37,664 nt of DNA from Bacteroidales bacterium (lineage in GTDB: Bacteria > Bacteroidota > Bacteroidia > Bacteroidales > P3): positions 1 to 37,664 of the forward strand of contig JAFSQF010000114.1 of the NCBI GenBank assembly GCA_017446745.1, given 5' to 3'. Both the position numbers and the translations under genes were made by a program. The notes under the pieces are model-generated. The model made no database searches, was not told where the DNA came from, and worked only from the letters and a program-made list of their open reading frames with translations. Shown piece by piece: positions 9,410 to 16,365 of this stretch (the stretch's first letter is position 1; the number at the start of each line of letters is the position of its first letter).

Positions 9410-10045
9410 TTATGAATCCGCTTTTTCTGTAATTATGAGGACATCATCAAGAGAAACATATCTACCATCATAGATGATTGTTGGTTGACGGTGGTCCAGC
9501 TTACTATTCTTTACTTCAATCTCCATATTCCATCGTTTGTTACAGCATGACACGCCACTCGGATCAAGACAAAAGATCTTAGATATCACATTGTTTTCCT
9601 TTTCAAAGCCTACTGCCAATAAAGCATGAGCCCACTTCTTTTGAGACACCGATATAATTATTGGCTTGTCTTCAACAATGGTTTTCTCTATATAATCCAA
9701 GGAACGATTACCGTTACTATTATAGTGTACACATTCAACTTTATTGAAACTTTCTTTCAACATTTTCTTAATCTTGTAATATGACTGCCCATTAATATGC
9801 ATACCATAATCCATCATGAAAGTCTTGATTAATTTCCTTGTTGCTCTGTCTCCAGACTCCTCATATACTCTTGTATCTTTATCTTTTATCAACTGGAGTA
9901 TAAGAAGATTCATTATAACACAATAAGTTGCACACGCTCCATCCAAATCTCCTTGTTTTTTGAAAACGACATGCTCTTTTCCTGTTTTGTCTTTACACAC
10001 GATTCCATCTTTATTGGTGTGTAATTGTGAAATTATTTTCCTCAT
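9410..10045 (-). CDS. Papain-like (C39-like) cysteine protease-fold protein
   Basis: A 211-aa protein with the layout of a papain-fold cysteine peptidase: QGDLDGAC (Q31 as oxyanion residue, C38 as nucleophile), WAHALLAVGFE with H140, and LDPSG with D161. The order and spacing of Q, C, H and D fit peptidase C39-like or related amidohydrolase/acyltransferase enzymes. There is no signal peptide and no transporter domain, unlike bacteriocin-exporting C39 proteins, so it probably acts in the cytoplasm. It sits 33 bp after AbiEii and 55 bp before the unknown gene at 9354. Substrate unknown. Assignment to the fold is by motif only. Confidence 0.7.
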   Translation of the reverse strand: MRKIISQLHTNKDGIVCKDKTGKEHVVFKKQGDLDGACATYCVIMNLLILQLIKDKDTRVYEESGDRATRKLIKTFMMDYGMHINGQSYYKIKKMLKESFNKVECVHYNSNGNRSLDYIEKTIVEDKPIIISVSQKKWAHALLAVGFEKENNVISKIFCLDPSGVSCCNKRWNMEIEVKNSKLDHRQPTIIYDGRYVSLDDVLIITEKADS

Positions 10046-10078
10046 ACTATATCTATTTTAATAACATGTACATGTTTT

Positions 10079-10999
10079 TTACTTTAATGTTTTCCTCAGT
10101 TCATCCACTTCCTCTTGCAACTTCTTCGGATTCTGCTTAGCTAATTTCCTCAGATTGAGGAGCTTCCATTGTACTGATGGATAGTCTTTAAAGTACTTAA
10201 ATTCATATCCATCCCATTCGGGCTGACCTGATTCGAAACTAATCAGGAACTTTTTATCCACTTCTGTTATCAACGACTTTACATCATTAATGAGTTTTGC
10301 ACGAGTTACTTCAAACTCCTCGTATGTAAAAGGAATATCAGTCATGCCTGCGAACTGGTTTTCCATTGCCTCTCGCTGGTCAATCAGGCGTGGAGCAAAT
10401 GATTCATGGATGGGTCTATCGCTACCAAGTAAACAGAAGATAAGTCCCTCTCGGCATTCACTCAATGGTATATCCATATACTTCACATCAAACAGATCAC
10501 GAGGATGCTGACGAGAGAGTGCTGCTGCAATCTTGCCCCCATATAATTGAGTTAGGGGCACAACATTTGCCTCACAAAAGAGAGAAAACTCTTCCTGTGC
10601 CTTCTCACTCAATGATATAGTTTGAACATCGCCTCCCACGATACCTCTTTTGGTTTGATTTACCTCTATTTTCACCTGTTTGCCTCGGTACTCACACAGC
10701 AGTTTGCTAGTACTGAAGTTGGGCACAATGTGCATTTCTTTGAATGCTTTCTTTGCCTTTTCTGCAATGGCTTTCAGATGCGAACTGATGTCATCCAAAC
10801 TTGTCTGACGGTCAGCCAATGGGATATAGGTCAAATCAATATCTACAGAATAACGTGGCAAGTCCTTCAAGAACAAATTGATGGCGGTGCCACCATGTAT
10901 GGCAAACACCTCCTCTTCCATCACAATCGGAATGAGACGGAGTAGCAACTCTACTTTCTGCGCATAAACACTTGATCTTATATCATTCATATTCTGCAA
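10079..10999 (-). CDS. abiEii: AbiEii-type nucleotidyltransferase toxin
   Basis: Toxin of a type IV toxin-antitoxin (AbiE) abortive-infection system; family members are DNA polymerase beta-like nucleotidyltransferases that transfer nucleotides to RNA targets and stop growth. The 306-aa protein shows HGGTAINLFL (residues 35-44), the metal-binding RYSVDIDLTY with D53 and D55, KIEVN (110-114), and LYGGKIAAALSRQHPRDLFDV with K156 and D168. All the motifs expected for activity are present, so it does not look degenerate. It overlaps the antitoxin gene upstream by 17 bp, the usual coupling in AbiE pairs. Confidence 0.9.
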   Translation of the reverse strand: MQNMNDIRSSVYAQKVELLLRLIPIVMEEEVFAIHGGTAINLFLKDLPRYSVDIDLTYIPLADRQTSLDDISSHLKAIAEKAKKAFKEMHIVPNFSTSKLLCEYRGKQVKIEVNQTKRGIVGGDVQTISLSEKAQEEFSLFCEANVVPLTQLYGGKIAAALSRQHPRDLFDVKYMDIPLSECREGLIFCLLGSDRPIHESFAPRLIDQREAMENQFAGMTDIPFTYEEFEVTRAKLINDVKSLITEVDKKFLISFESGQPEWDGYEFKYFKDYPSVQWKLLNLRKLAKQNPKKLQEEVDELRKTLK

Positions 11000-11744
11000 G
11001 TTCTTTCGATATTGTCATATTATACTTATTGATGTACTTTCCTGTTGGCGTGATCATAAACCTGGATGTTCCAAGATTGACATTCTCCAGTTTCAAAGCC
11101 TTATACCAGGAGTGGCCAGCCTTTTCTGCCATATAGAGGAACAGTCGTTTCACTTTCTGGGACGTGCAAGCCTCCAACAATGTCTGAACCAATTTGGGAC
11201 GCAATGATGTCAAACCCTCCATGATATAATAGATATCGAGCAAAGAAGAAGAGGCATCCGGCAAGTTCAGACACTCCAATATGGCACGCTCTGGAGATGA
11301 CACTAGCAAATCATGCTGATTGATAGTCATAGTTTCTACACCCAACAGTTCATCACCCAAGAAAGAGGTAGTCATGTATTTTATCGTCATATCCCACTCC
11401 TCTTTTAATAACCACAAAGGTAACTTATTGCTTTTGTCTGTAAACAAATAAGCCTTAGGCTTCCCCATTGACAGGTAATGGGAGTATCCTCGAAGTTCCA
11501 ATGCCGTATATGCACCTACATTGCAACTCTTGCTAAGTTGCGTGTTATATGACGATATAGCAGCAAATAGACTTGGTTCTGTTCCATGTATCTTATAAAC
11601 CCCCTTCGATATACGGTCAAGCCATCCGCTTTTCATATAAGCATACTGACCACGAGCATCCAATCCATGACTTGAAAGCCACGAACCGAACAAGACCGAT
11701 TCATGGGGCGCCGTCTCTAATATTTGCTGTATTTTTGTAGCCAT
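10983..11744 (-). CDS. abiEi: AbiEi-type antitoxin/transcriptional regulator
   Basis: Partner of the AbiEii toxin. The N-terminal ~60 residues look like a winged helix (SWLSSHGLDARGQ...LDRISKGVYKI), as in AbiEi antitoxins that bind and repress their own promoter. The C-terminal part carries the family block SSPERAILECLNLPD. Length (253 aa) is normal. The start ATG at 11744 follows a good Bacteroidota promoter at 11781-11813. It is the first gene of the five-gene island operon, so it may set expression of the whole set. Confidence 0.88.
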   Translation of the reverse strand: MATKIQQILETAPHESVLFGSWLSSHGLDARGQYAYMKSGWLDRISKGVYKIHGTEPSLFAAISSYNTQLSKSCNVGAYTALELRGYSHYLSMGKPKAYLFTDKSNKLPLWLLKEEWDMTIKYMTTSFLGDELLGVETMTINQHDLLVSSPERAILECLNLPDASSSLLDIYYIMEGLTSLRPKLVQTLLEACTSQKVKRLFLYMAEKAGHSWYKALKLENVNLGTSRFMITPTGKYINKYNMTISKELAEYE

Positions 11745-11780
11745 CTTCGTTTATTTTATGAATACCAGCATAAATTTGTT

Positions 11781-11813
11781 GCAAATATAGCTTTTTTATT
11801 TTGTTCAACCAAA
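11781..11813 (-). promoter_or_regulatory. Bacteroidota-type promoter for the island operon
   Basis: On the minus strand, TTTG (11813-11810), a 20-nt spacer and TATATTTGC (11789-11781) match the TTTG/TAnnTTTGC consensus. It lies ~37 bp upstream of the AbiEi start codon. No comparably good promoter was noticed between the five genes. Confidence 0.65.
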
Positions 11814-11967
11814 TATTTTCTTCAAATAACGGCGATTTTTATAGAAATTTATTCTCAAATTCGCGTTTTTAGTGAATTTGGGAGTAAAAAACGTGCAAAA
11901 ACTATAAGCAGAGATACAATTGCCATCAAAATAAAAAAGGGCGATAGTCCGAATCAATTTCTGGGCT

Positions 11968-12015
11968 TGGTTTAGTTTAATCCCATATTAAATAACTATA
12001 ACCTAAACTAAACCA
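11968..12015. promoter_or_regulatory. Perfect 11-bp inverted repeat in the right arm of the island
   Basis: TGGTTTAGTTT (11968-11978) and AAACTAAACCA (12005-12015) are exact complements separated by 26 nt. It lies ~220 bp upstream of the AbiEi gene, between that gene and attR, and could be a regulator site, a recombination accessory site or a transcript hairpin. Confidence 0.5.
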
Positions 12016-12170
12016 TTTATCTTCCGACTACTATTAATGTCATGCCGAATGGTCAAGATCAAAGATTAGAAGAAAAGGAATAACACATTATAGGCTAAGA
12101 CAAATGAGAACCAACACTTTTTAACAACACGATTTTGAGCTTAAAAAAACTCCGTTTTTTCGTCAGATTA

Positions 12171-12363
12171 CAAAGATATACAAAGAACTGCAAAGATAAA
12201 TGTACCTAAAGAAGCTAAAATTGGAGGTTACTCTTCACACCATTTTCAGCGATTGCAAGAATCTGCAAAAATACGTGTTAACGAATGTGAATATACAAAG
12301 AACTGGAAAAACGTCTTTGCAGATATTTGTATATTTTATTTTTGACGGCAGCTTCATTTGCAG
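12171..12363. other. Clustered short repeats near the right junction (candidate recombinase/excisionase sites)
   Basis: CAAAGA occurs three times in exact 10-bp register at 12171, 12181 and 12191, i.e. on one face of the helix. The 15-mer ATATACAAAGAACTG is present at 12176-12190 and again at 12291-12305. CTGCAAA lies at 12188 and 12263, and its complement TTTGCAG at 12316 and 12357, mirrored by three copies at the left end. This part of the 11745-12410 spacer has no credible gene. Confidence 0.45.
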
Positions 12364-12371
12364 ATTTTACA

Positions 12372-12387
12372 TTCTGCATCGGAAAGT
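12372..12387 (+). repeat. Right attachment site (attR candidate)
   Basis: Exact copy of the mnmE 3' 16-mer, followed by GA so that it reads Phe-Cys-Ile-Gly-Lys-stop (TGA). This looks like the displaced original end of mnmE. It sits only 23 bp beyond the stop codon of the converging export gene at 12411. Confidence 0.8.
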
Positions 12388-12410
12388 GAGGCGGCGCATC
12401 AATGGTCTTT

Positions 12411-13277
12411 CTACCTCCTCCCAGCTTTAAGGACGATGCGTCGGTAGAATGAATTGACGATGTTTGCTACCGAGACGCCCATGCTTATGTAGCGGGGAAT
12501 GTCTTCGTTGTTGTCCGATAGTTTCTTTTTCAGTTTGTTGGGTTCAATATAGACCAAGTCGTTGTTGTGGAGATAGTAGTAGGGCGAATTGAGGGCTTCT
12601 TTGCTTGTCAGGTCGATGACGCCTATCACCTGCTTGCCTGCTTCGGTGCGCACCACGACGACGCTGTCGCGAATGCCATAGTCGGTCATGTCGCCGCATT
12701 GTGCAAGGGCTTCGAAAATGGTTATGCGGGTACCGTTGACGAGGATTTGATGAGGGAAGAGCACTTCGCCCACAACGGTGACGCGGAAATTAAGAAGGCG
12801 TGTGGTGACAACGGGGTCGTTGACGTAGCCTTTGGTTTTCAATTCGTTCTCGATATAGCTCTTCAGGCTGTCCTGCGTCATTCCGGCCACGTGCATATTG
12901 CCTAAAACAGGGAATTGTATTTCGCCCTTTTCGTTTATCAGATACCCTGAGGCATTTTGGACAATCTTGTTATGTTCGCCACGCAGAAAGCGGTCTATAT
13001 CTGACGATGAACTGCTCGATACTTCGTTGTCTGTCAAGCCGTTGCGTTCGGTGATATATATGTGGGTTTCCTGATTGAAGGGGAACACGCTTTCTGGTGT
13101 CTGGCTCGACACGTAGATGTAGATGATGTCGCCGGGCAGGAGGGTGGCGTCGTAGTGCTGAACGATATCCTGCACGCTGTCGCGTGGGGCGTTGGAAAGG
13201 TAGGCAATCTCGCGATGCTGGCACGCGAGGAGCAGCATCGGCAACAGCAGCAACAGGTATGTCTTCAGGTGTTTCAT
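12411..13277 (-). CDS. Polysaccharide export outer-membrane lipoprotein (Wza/BexD-like)
   Basis: Family members form the outer-membrane channel for capsule or exopolysaccharide. The 288-aa protein begins with a lipoprotein signal (MKHLKTYLLLLLPMLLLAC, lipobox LLAC, cysteine 19). It continues with the polysaccharide-export domain (LLPGDIIYIYVSS...GEIQFPVLGNMHVAGMT) and SLBB-like beta-grasp repeats (RVTVVGEVLFP...ITIFEALAQCGDM...LHNNDLVYIEPN). It ends with a short hydrophobic helix like that of Wza. It lies 9 bp downstream of a small lipoprotein gene, probably in one operon. No Wzc-type chain-length kinase or glycosyltransferase cluster is beside it, which is unusual. Confidence 0.88.
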   Translation of the reverse strand: MKHLKTYLLLLLPMLLLACQHREIAYLSNAPRDSVQDIVQHYDATLLPGDIIYIYVSSQTPESVFPFNQETHIYITERNGLTDNEVSSSSSSDIDRFLRGEHNKIVQNASGYLINEKGEIQFPVLGNMHVAGMTQDSLKSYIENELKTKGYVNDPVVTTRLLNFRVTVVGEVLFPHQILVNGTRITIFEALAQCGDMTDYGIRDSVVVVRTEAGKQVIGVIDLTSKEALNSPYYYLHNNDLVYIEPNKLKKKLSDNNEDIPRYISMGVSVANIVNSFYRRIVLKAGRR

Positions 13278-13286
13278 CGTGTTTTT

Positions 13287-13727
13287 TTAATAATTGCTTA
13301 TGACGCTGACTTTAAATAGCATATCGCCCATATTGGTAAGGGTTTGCAGGATTTGGAAGTCGGTGGCTTTCATTTTGAAGGTTATCATGCCGCAGCCTTC
13401 GTGCTGGTTGAATTCCACGTCGTATTCAATGCGTTCCTGGTAGGGTATGCCGTTGTCGTCCATGTGGTAGATGGTGTAGGGCAGGAGGTTGTCGCGGCCG
13501 TCCTCGTCGATGAAATAGGCAAGCACAACGCCCTCGTTGATGACCTCGGGGGTGATGTCGACATTGTACCATGAAGAGTAGATGTAGTCGGGGTTCTGGC
13601 TGTCGTCGGGAGTGGCATACCATTGGTCGGCACTGACGGTGTAGTAGTTGGTTACGATGTGAGCTTTTTCGCGACATCCGGCGAAAAGCAAGACTGCGGC
13701 GATGATGGGCAATATAATCTTTTTCAT
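13287..13727 (-). CDS. Small lipoprotein of unknown function
   Basis: A 146-aa protein with a lipoprotein signal (MKKIILPIIAAVLLFAGC, lipobox ending at C18). The mature part is rich in aromatic and acidic residues with alternating beta-strand pattern, including SSWYNVDITPEVINEGVVLAYF, and no enzymatic motif. It is probably attached to the outer membrane or periplasmic face. It is the first gene of a two-gene unit with the export lipoprotein, so a role in envelope or polysaccharide export is possible but unproven. Confidence 0.8.
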   Translation of the reverse strand: MKKIILPIIAAVLLFAGCREKAHIVTNYYTVSADQWYATPDDSQNPDYIYSSWYNVDITPEVINEGVVLAYFIDEDGRDNLLPYTIYHMDDNGIPYQERIEYDVEFNQHEGCGMITFKMKATDFQILQTLTNMGDMLFKVSVISNY

Positions 13728-13772
13728 TGTTTTAAAAGGTTAAAATGAATTTTATTCTCTAACAATCAAAGT

Positions 13773-13781
13773 GCAAAGATA
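13773..13781 (-). promoter_or_regulatory. Probable -7 promoter element of the lipoprotein/export pair
   Basis: Minus strand reads TATCTTTGC, matching TAnnTTTGC, 46 bp upstream of the lipoprotein ATG. No good TTTG was found at the expected distance, so only the -7 box is supported. Confidence 0.45.
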
Positions 13782-13797
13782 CAAAATAAAAGGGAGC

Positions 13798-13912
13798 TTT
13801 TCGCATTCTGCGAAAATAAAATTTTCAAAGGGCTTCACACAAGAAGCTTTCTGTACTCAGTGAAAAGAACGTCGCAGGCGGTGTCGCCTGCGTGCCGCGT
13901 TTCGCGGAATGC
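13798..13912. repeat. Palindromic spacer repeats (TTCGCA/TGCGAA type and REP-like copy)
   Basis: A perfect 8-bp hairpin TTTTCGCA-TTC-TGCGAAAA lies at 13798-13816. A REP-like element with a perfect 7-bp stem (GCAGGCG/CGCCTGC) lies at 13871-13898, followed by a TTTCGCGGAATGCGAAG remnant. The same TTCGCA-type palindrome occurs inside the terminal repeat arrays and at 16366-16384. Confidence 0.6.
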
Positions 13913-13926
13913 GAAGAGCTCCGGTG

Positions 13927-14955
13927 TCATTGGTTGGCGTATTGCACCACTTCGTCGTGGAAGAAGTCGAGCTGGATGCCGGCTTGGCGGAACAGTTGCT
14001 CGCTTTCCTGTCCGGCGTGGTACTTGTATTCGCACACCACGCGTTTGATGCCGCAGTTGATGATGAGCATGGCGCAGGTGCGGCAGGGTGTCATGCGGCA
14101 GTAGAGTGTGGCGCCGTCAAGGGCTATGCCGCGGCGTGCTGCCTGGCAGATGGCGTTCTGCTCGGCGTGGACGGTGCGTACACAGTGGTTGGTGATGGTG
14201 CCGTCGGGGTTGATGGTCTTGTGGAAGAGGTGTCCCACCTCGTCGCAGTGTGGCAGGCCGGCTGGGGAGCCCACGTAGCCGGTGACGAGCAACTGGCGGT
14301 CCTTGACGATGACGCATCCCGAGCGGCCTCGGTCGCAGGTAGCGCGTTTGGCGGCGGTGTCGGCAAGTTCCATGAAGTATTCGTCCCATGAGGGGCGGCG
14401 GTAGAGGATTTTGGCGAGTACCTGCTCCACCTGGGCGTTAAGCTCCTCGATGGTGCCACCGTTGTCGAAGCGGAAGTCGGCGTTGTCGATACAGTATTTC
14501 AGGTTCTGCTTGTTGGGGTCGGCGTTGTCCATCTCGCGTTGCTCGTTGGACAGGAAGGTTTGGTAGTCGATATGGTCGGTCTCGCTGCCGCGGAGCACGG
14601 CGCGTTCGTACCGCACCCGAGGGTCGGCATCGACGGCGAAGAGGTAGAAATTGGGCTTGCCGCGCAAGGCATTGACCTCGCCGGGGGTGCGGACGCTCTC
14701 GATGATGCAGTTGCAGCCCGACACGGAGGCCTGCTCGTAAAGCTGCTCAACAATCCACGACGGCGTGTGCTGCGCCCGCAGGTCGTTGCCCACCAGTGTC
14801 ATGGTGTCGCGGTTCACTTCCAGGCCGCGGCGTTTTATCTCCTCGGTGATGAAGGCACGCACCGAATAGTGCACAAATCCGCGATTCTTGATCAGATAGT
14901 CCACGATGGTGCCTTTGCCGGCTCCGAGAGTACCTGTTATGCCTATGGTTATCAT
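13927..14955 (-). CDS. P-loop kinase/dCMP deaminase fusion protein
   Basis: A 342-aa protein with two parts. Residues 1 to ~185 form a P-loop nucleotide/dephospho-CoA-kinase-like domain with Walker A GTLGAGKGT (8-16). Residues ~190-342 form a zinc-dependent deoxycytidylate deaminase domain with HAEQNA and PCRTCAMLIINCGIKRVV. The deaminase half would convert dCMP to dUMP, the precursor for dTMP synthesis. The kinase-like half may bind or regulate by nucleotide, as suggested for yeast-type dCMP deaminases. The same two-domain order is known in antiviral AvcD-type deaminases, which are longer (roughly 500 aa). The gene stands alone, so housekeeping and defence roles cannot be separated from context. 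Confidence 0.85.
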   Translation of the reverse strand: MITIGITGTLGAGKGTIVDYLIKNRGFVHYSVRAFITEEIKRRGLEVNRDTMTLVGNDLRAQHTPSWIVEQLYEQASVSGCNCIIESVRTPGEVNALRGKPNFYLFAVDADPRVRYERAVLRGSETDHIDYQTFLSNEQREMDNADPNKQNLKYCIDNADFRFDNGGTIEELNAQVEQVLAKILYRRPSWDEYFMELADTAAKRATCDRGRSGCVIVKDRQLLVTGYVGSPAGLPHCDEVGHLFHKTINPDGTITNHCVRTVHAEQNAICQAARRGIALDGATLYCRMTPCRTCAMLIINCGIKRVVCEYKYHAGQESEQLFRQAGIQLDFFHDEVVQYANQ

Positions 14956-15060
14956 GTTTTATGGCGTTAGTTCGTTGCTGGTTATGGTTGATTATAACAT
15001 CTCTTAGAGATAGCTACTAAACGTTCGCCGAGCATTATTATTGTGTTTTTTGTTGCATAT

Positions 15061-15092
15061 TTTGCAGAAATACAAATGTTTTGTATTTTTGC
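15061..15092 (+). promoter_or_regulatory. Bacteroidota-type promoter of the exported protein gene
   Basis: TTTG (15061-15064), a 19-nt spacer and TATTTTTGC (15084-15092) match the consensus closely. The ATG at 15174 lies 81 bp downstream, leaving a fairly long leader. Confidence 0.7.
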
Positions 15093-15173
15093 ACAAACCT
15101 TGTGTCGAGGCTATGTATGCTTATATGGTTGATTATGAAATAAATTGATAATTGTTATTCAATATTATGCATT

Positions 15174-15737
15174 ATGAAAAAAATCATTACCGTTATTCTT
15201 TTTTTGGCTGTTGTGTCCATTTCCAAGGCACAATGGTTTGATTTCTCGACCAACAATGAGCATGCAACGATGGGTTTTGCCGTCGGGAAAAATGCGTTGG
15301 GTACTGACTACAGCAACTGGGGCTTCGGCATAGGCTTTTCCGTTTTCGGCTTTTATGGCGATTTCTTTAGGGTGACGCCCGAGTACGAGTTCGACAAACA
15401 CGTGCACGATTACGATATGCCCGACTCGTCGTCATGGGCTTTGAATATAGGCTATCAGATTCCTGTGCTGCCCTGGCTACGTATCGCTCCTATTATAGGC
15501 TATTCGCAAGCCAACCATGGCGTTACGGACTTCTCGTCGGTGAATATCGAGACCGACGGCGAAACCAGCCGCATCTATCATGACTATATTGTCGAGGAGC
15601 GTAACCATTACTTCAACTACGGACTGGGAGTTTTCGTGCAGCCGTTCTGGAAGGTGGAGTTCTACGCCATTGTCACTCGCCGTGCCATCTACGGTGGCAT
15701 AGGTCTCAACCTCTTCGCGTTCCCCGACGCTAAGTAG
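15174..15737 (+). CDS. Exported beta-barrel-like protein of unknown function
   Basis: A 187-aa protein with a cleavable signal peptide (MKKIITVILFLAVVSISKAQ, probable cleavage after SKA). The mature part alternates hydrophobic and polar residues with many aromatic girdle residues (WGFGIGFSVFGFYGDFF; FNYGLGVFVQPFWKVEFYAIV) and ends in a strand rich in glycine and aromatics. This is typical of small outer-membrane beta-barrels. It stands alone with its own promoter. No functional motif is seen. Confidence 0.8.
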   Translation: MKKIITVILFLAVVSISKAQWFDFSTNNEHATMGFAVGKNALGTDYSNWGFGIGFSVFGFYGDFFRVTPEYEFDKHVHDYDMPDSSSWALNIGYQIPVLPWLRIAPIIGYSQANHGVTDFSSVNIETDGETSRIYHDYIVEERNHYFNYGLGVFVQPFWKVEFYAIVTRRAIYGGIGLNLFAFPDAK

Positions 15738-15836
15738 CCCCTGGCCAGCCTGTACCCTCGCCAGGAAGTAGGCCTCCACGTGTACCATGGTAGGGACGAG
15801 GGGAGGCTCAGCATGTAAAATGTCGCAAAGCAGGGT

Positions 15837-16343
15837 TCAGCATTTGAACTTGTATTCCAGTTTGGAGAGGTCCTCGTTGGCTTTGACGATTTTTTTCTTG
15901 AGGCCTGACTTGTAGTCCACAAGTTTCTGCATCAAGGCATCGTCGGCGAGGGCGAGCATCTGCATGGCCAGGATGGCGGCATTCAGGGCGCCGTTGATGG
16001 CCACGGTGGCCACGGGTATTCCCGGAGGCATCTGCATGATGGCGAAGGTGGCGTCGAGGCCTTCAAGGACAGAGCCTTTGATGGGTACACCGATGACGGG
16101 CAGCGGTGTCTCGGCGGCAATGACGCCGGGCAGGGCTGCAGCCATGCCGGCACCGGCGATGATGACTTTTATGCTTCGGCTGGCGGCGCCACGGGCAAAG
16201 GAGCTGACCTCGGCGGGGGTGCGGTGGGCCGAGAGGGCGTTGACTTCAAACGGGATTTCCATCTCGTCAAAGAATTGGCAGGCTTTCTCCATGACCGGCA
16301 GGTCGCTGGTGCTGCCCATGATAATGCTAACTATTGGCGACAT
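15837..16343 (-). CDS. purE: N5-carboxyaminoimidazole ribonucleotide mutase (class I PurE)
   Basis: Converts N5-CAIR to CAIR in de novo purine synthesis. The 168-aa protein shows the class I signatures GSTSD near the N-terminus, SAHRTP, the loop AGAGMAAALPGVIA, GVPIKG, MPPGIPVATVAING and NAA. The C-terminal extension (KLVDYKSGLKKKIVKANEDL) is charged and helical, as usual. purK is not adjacent. The upstream spacer contains a TTCGC-type palindrome and a 22-bp tandem duplication rather than an obvious promoter. Confidence 0.95.
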   Translation of the reverse strand: MSPIVSIIMGSTSDLPVMEKACQFFDEMEIPFEVNALSAHRTPAEVSSFARGAASRSIKVIIAGAGMAAALPGVIAAETPLPVIGVPIKGSVLEGLDATFAIMQMPPGIPVATVAINGALNAAILAMQMLALADDALMQKLVDYKSGLKKKIVKANEDLSKLEYKFKC

Positions 16344-16365
16344 CGTGTTGTGTTTTTTTAGGCGG

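Larger units (their letters stand above)
7576..12387. mobile_element. Integrase-less genomic island inserted at the 3' end of mnmE
   Basis: A segment of 4,796 bp is bounded by perfect 16-bp direct repeats (7576-7591 and 12372-12387). It is visibly richer in A/T than the genes on either side. It holds five minus-strand genes (AbiEi, AbiEii and three accessory genes) that run convergently into mnmE. SGI1-type islands are known to integrate site-specifically at the same FCIGK codons of trmE/mnmE. Here too the insertion restores the target gene. No tyrosine or serine recombinase, Xis or transfer gene is present, so movement would need an integrase supplied in trans, or the integrase was lost. The boundary calls rest on the direct repeat alone. 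Confidence 0.8.

Noticed and set aside
7594-12410. Integrase or transposase gene inside the island
   Set aside because: All frames in both arms and the five genes were read for tyrosine/serine recombinase and DDE motifs; none was found.
12200-12430. 76-aa + strand frame crossing the right attachment site
   Set aside because: It runs through the candidate recombination sites and into the end of the opposite gene, has no motif, and is a chance frame in A/T-rich DNA.
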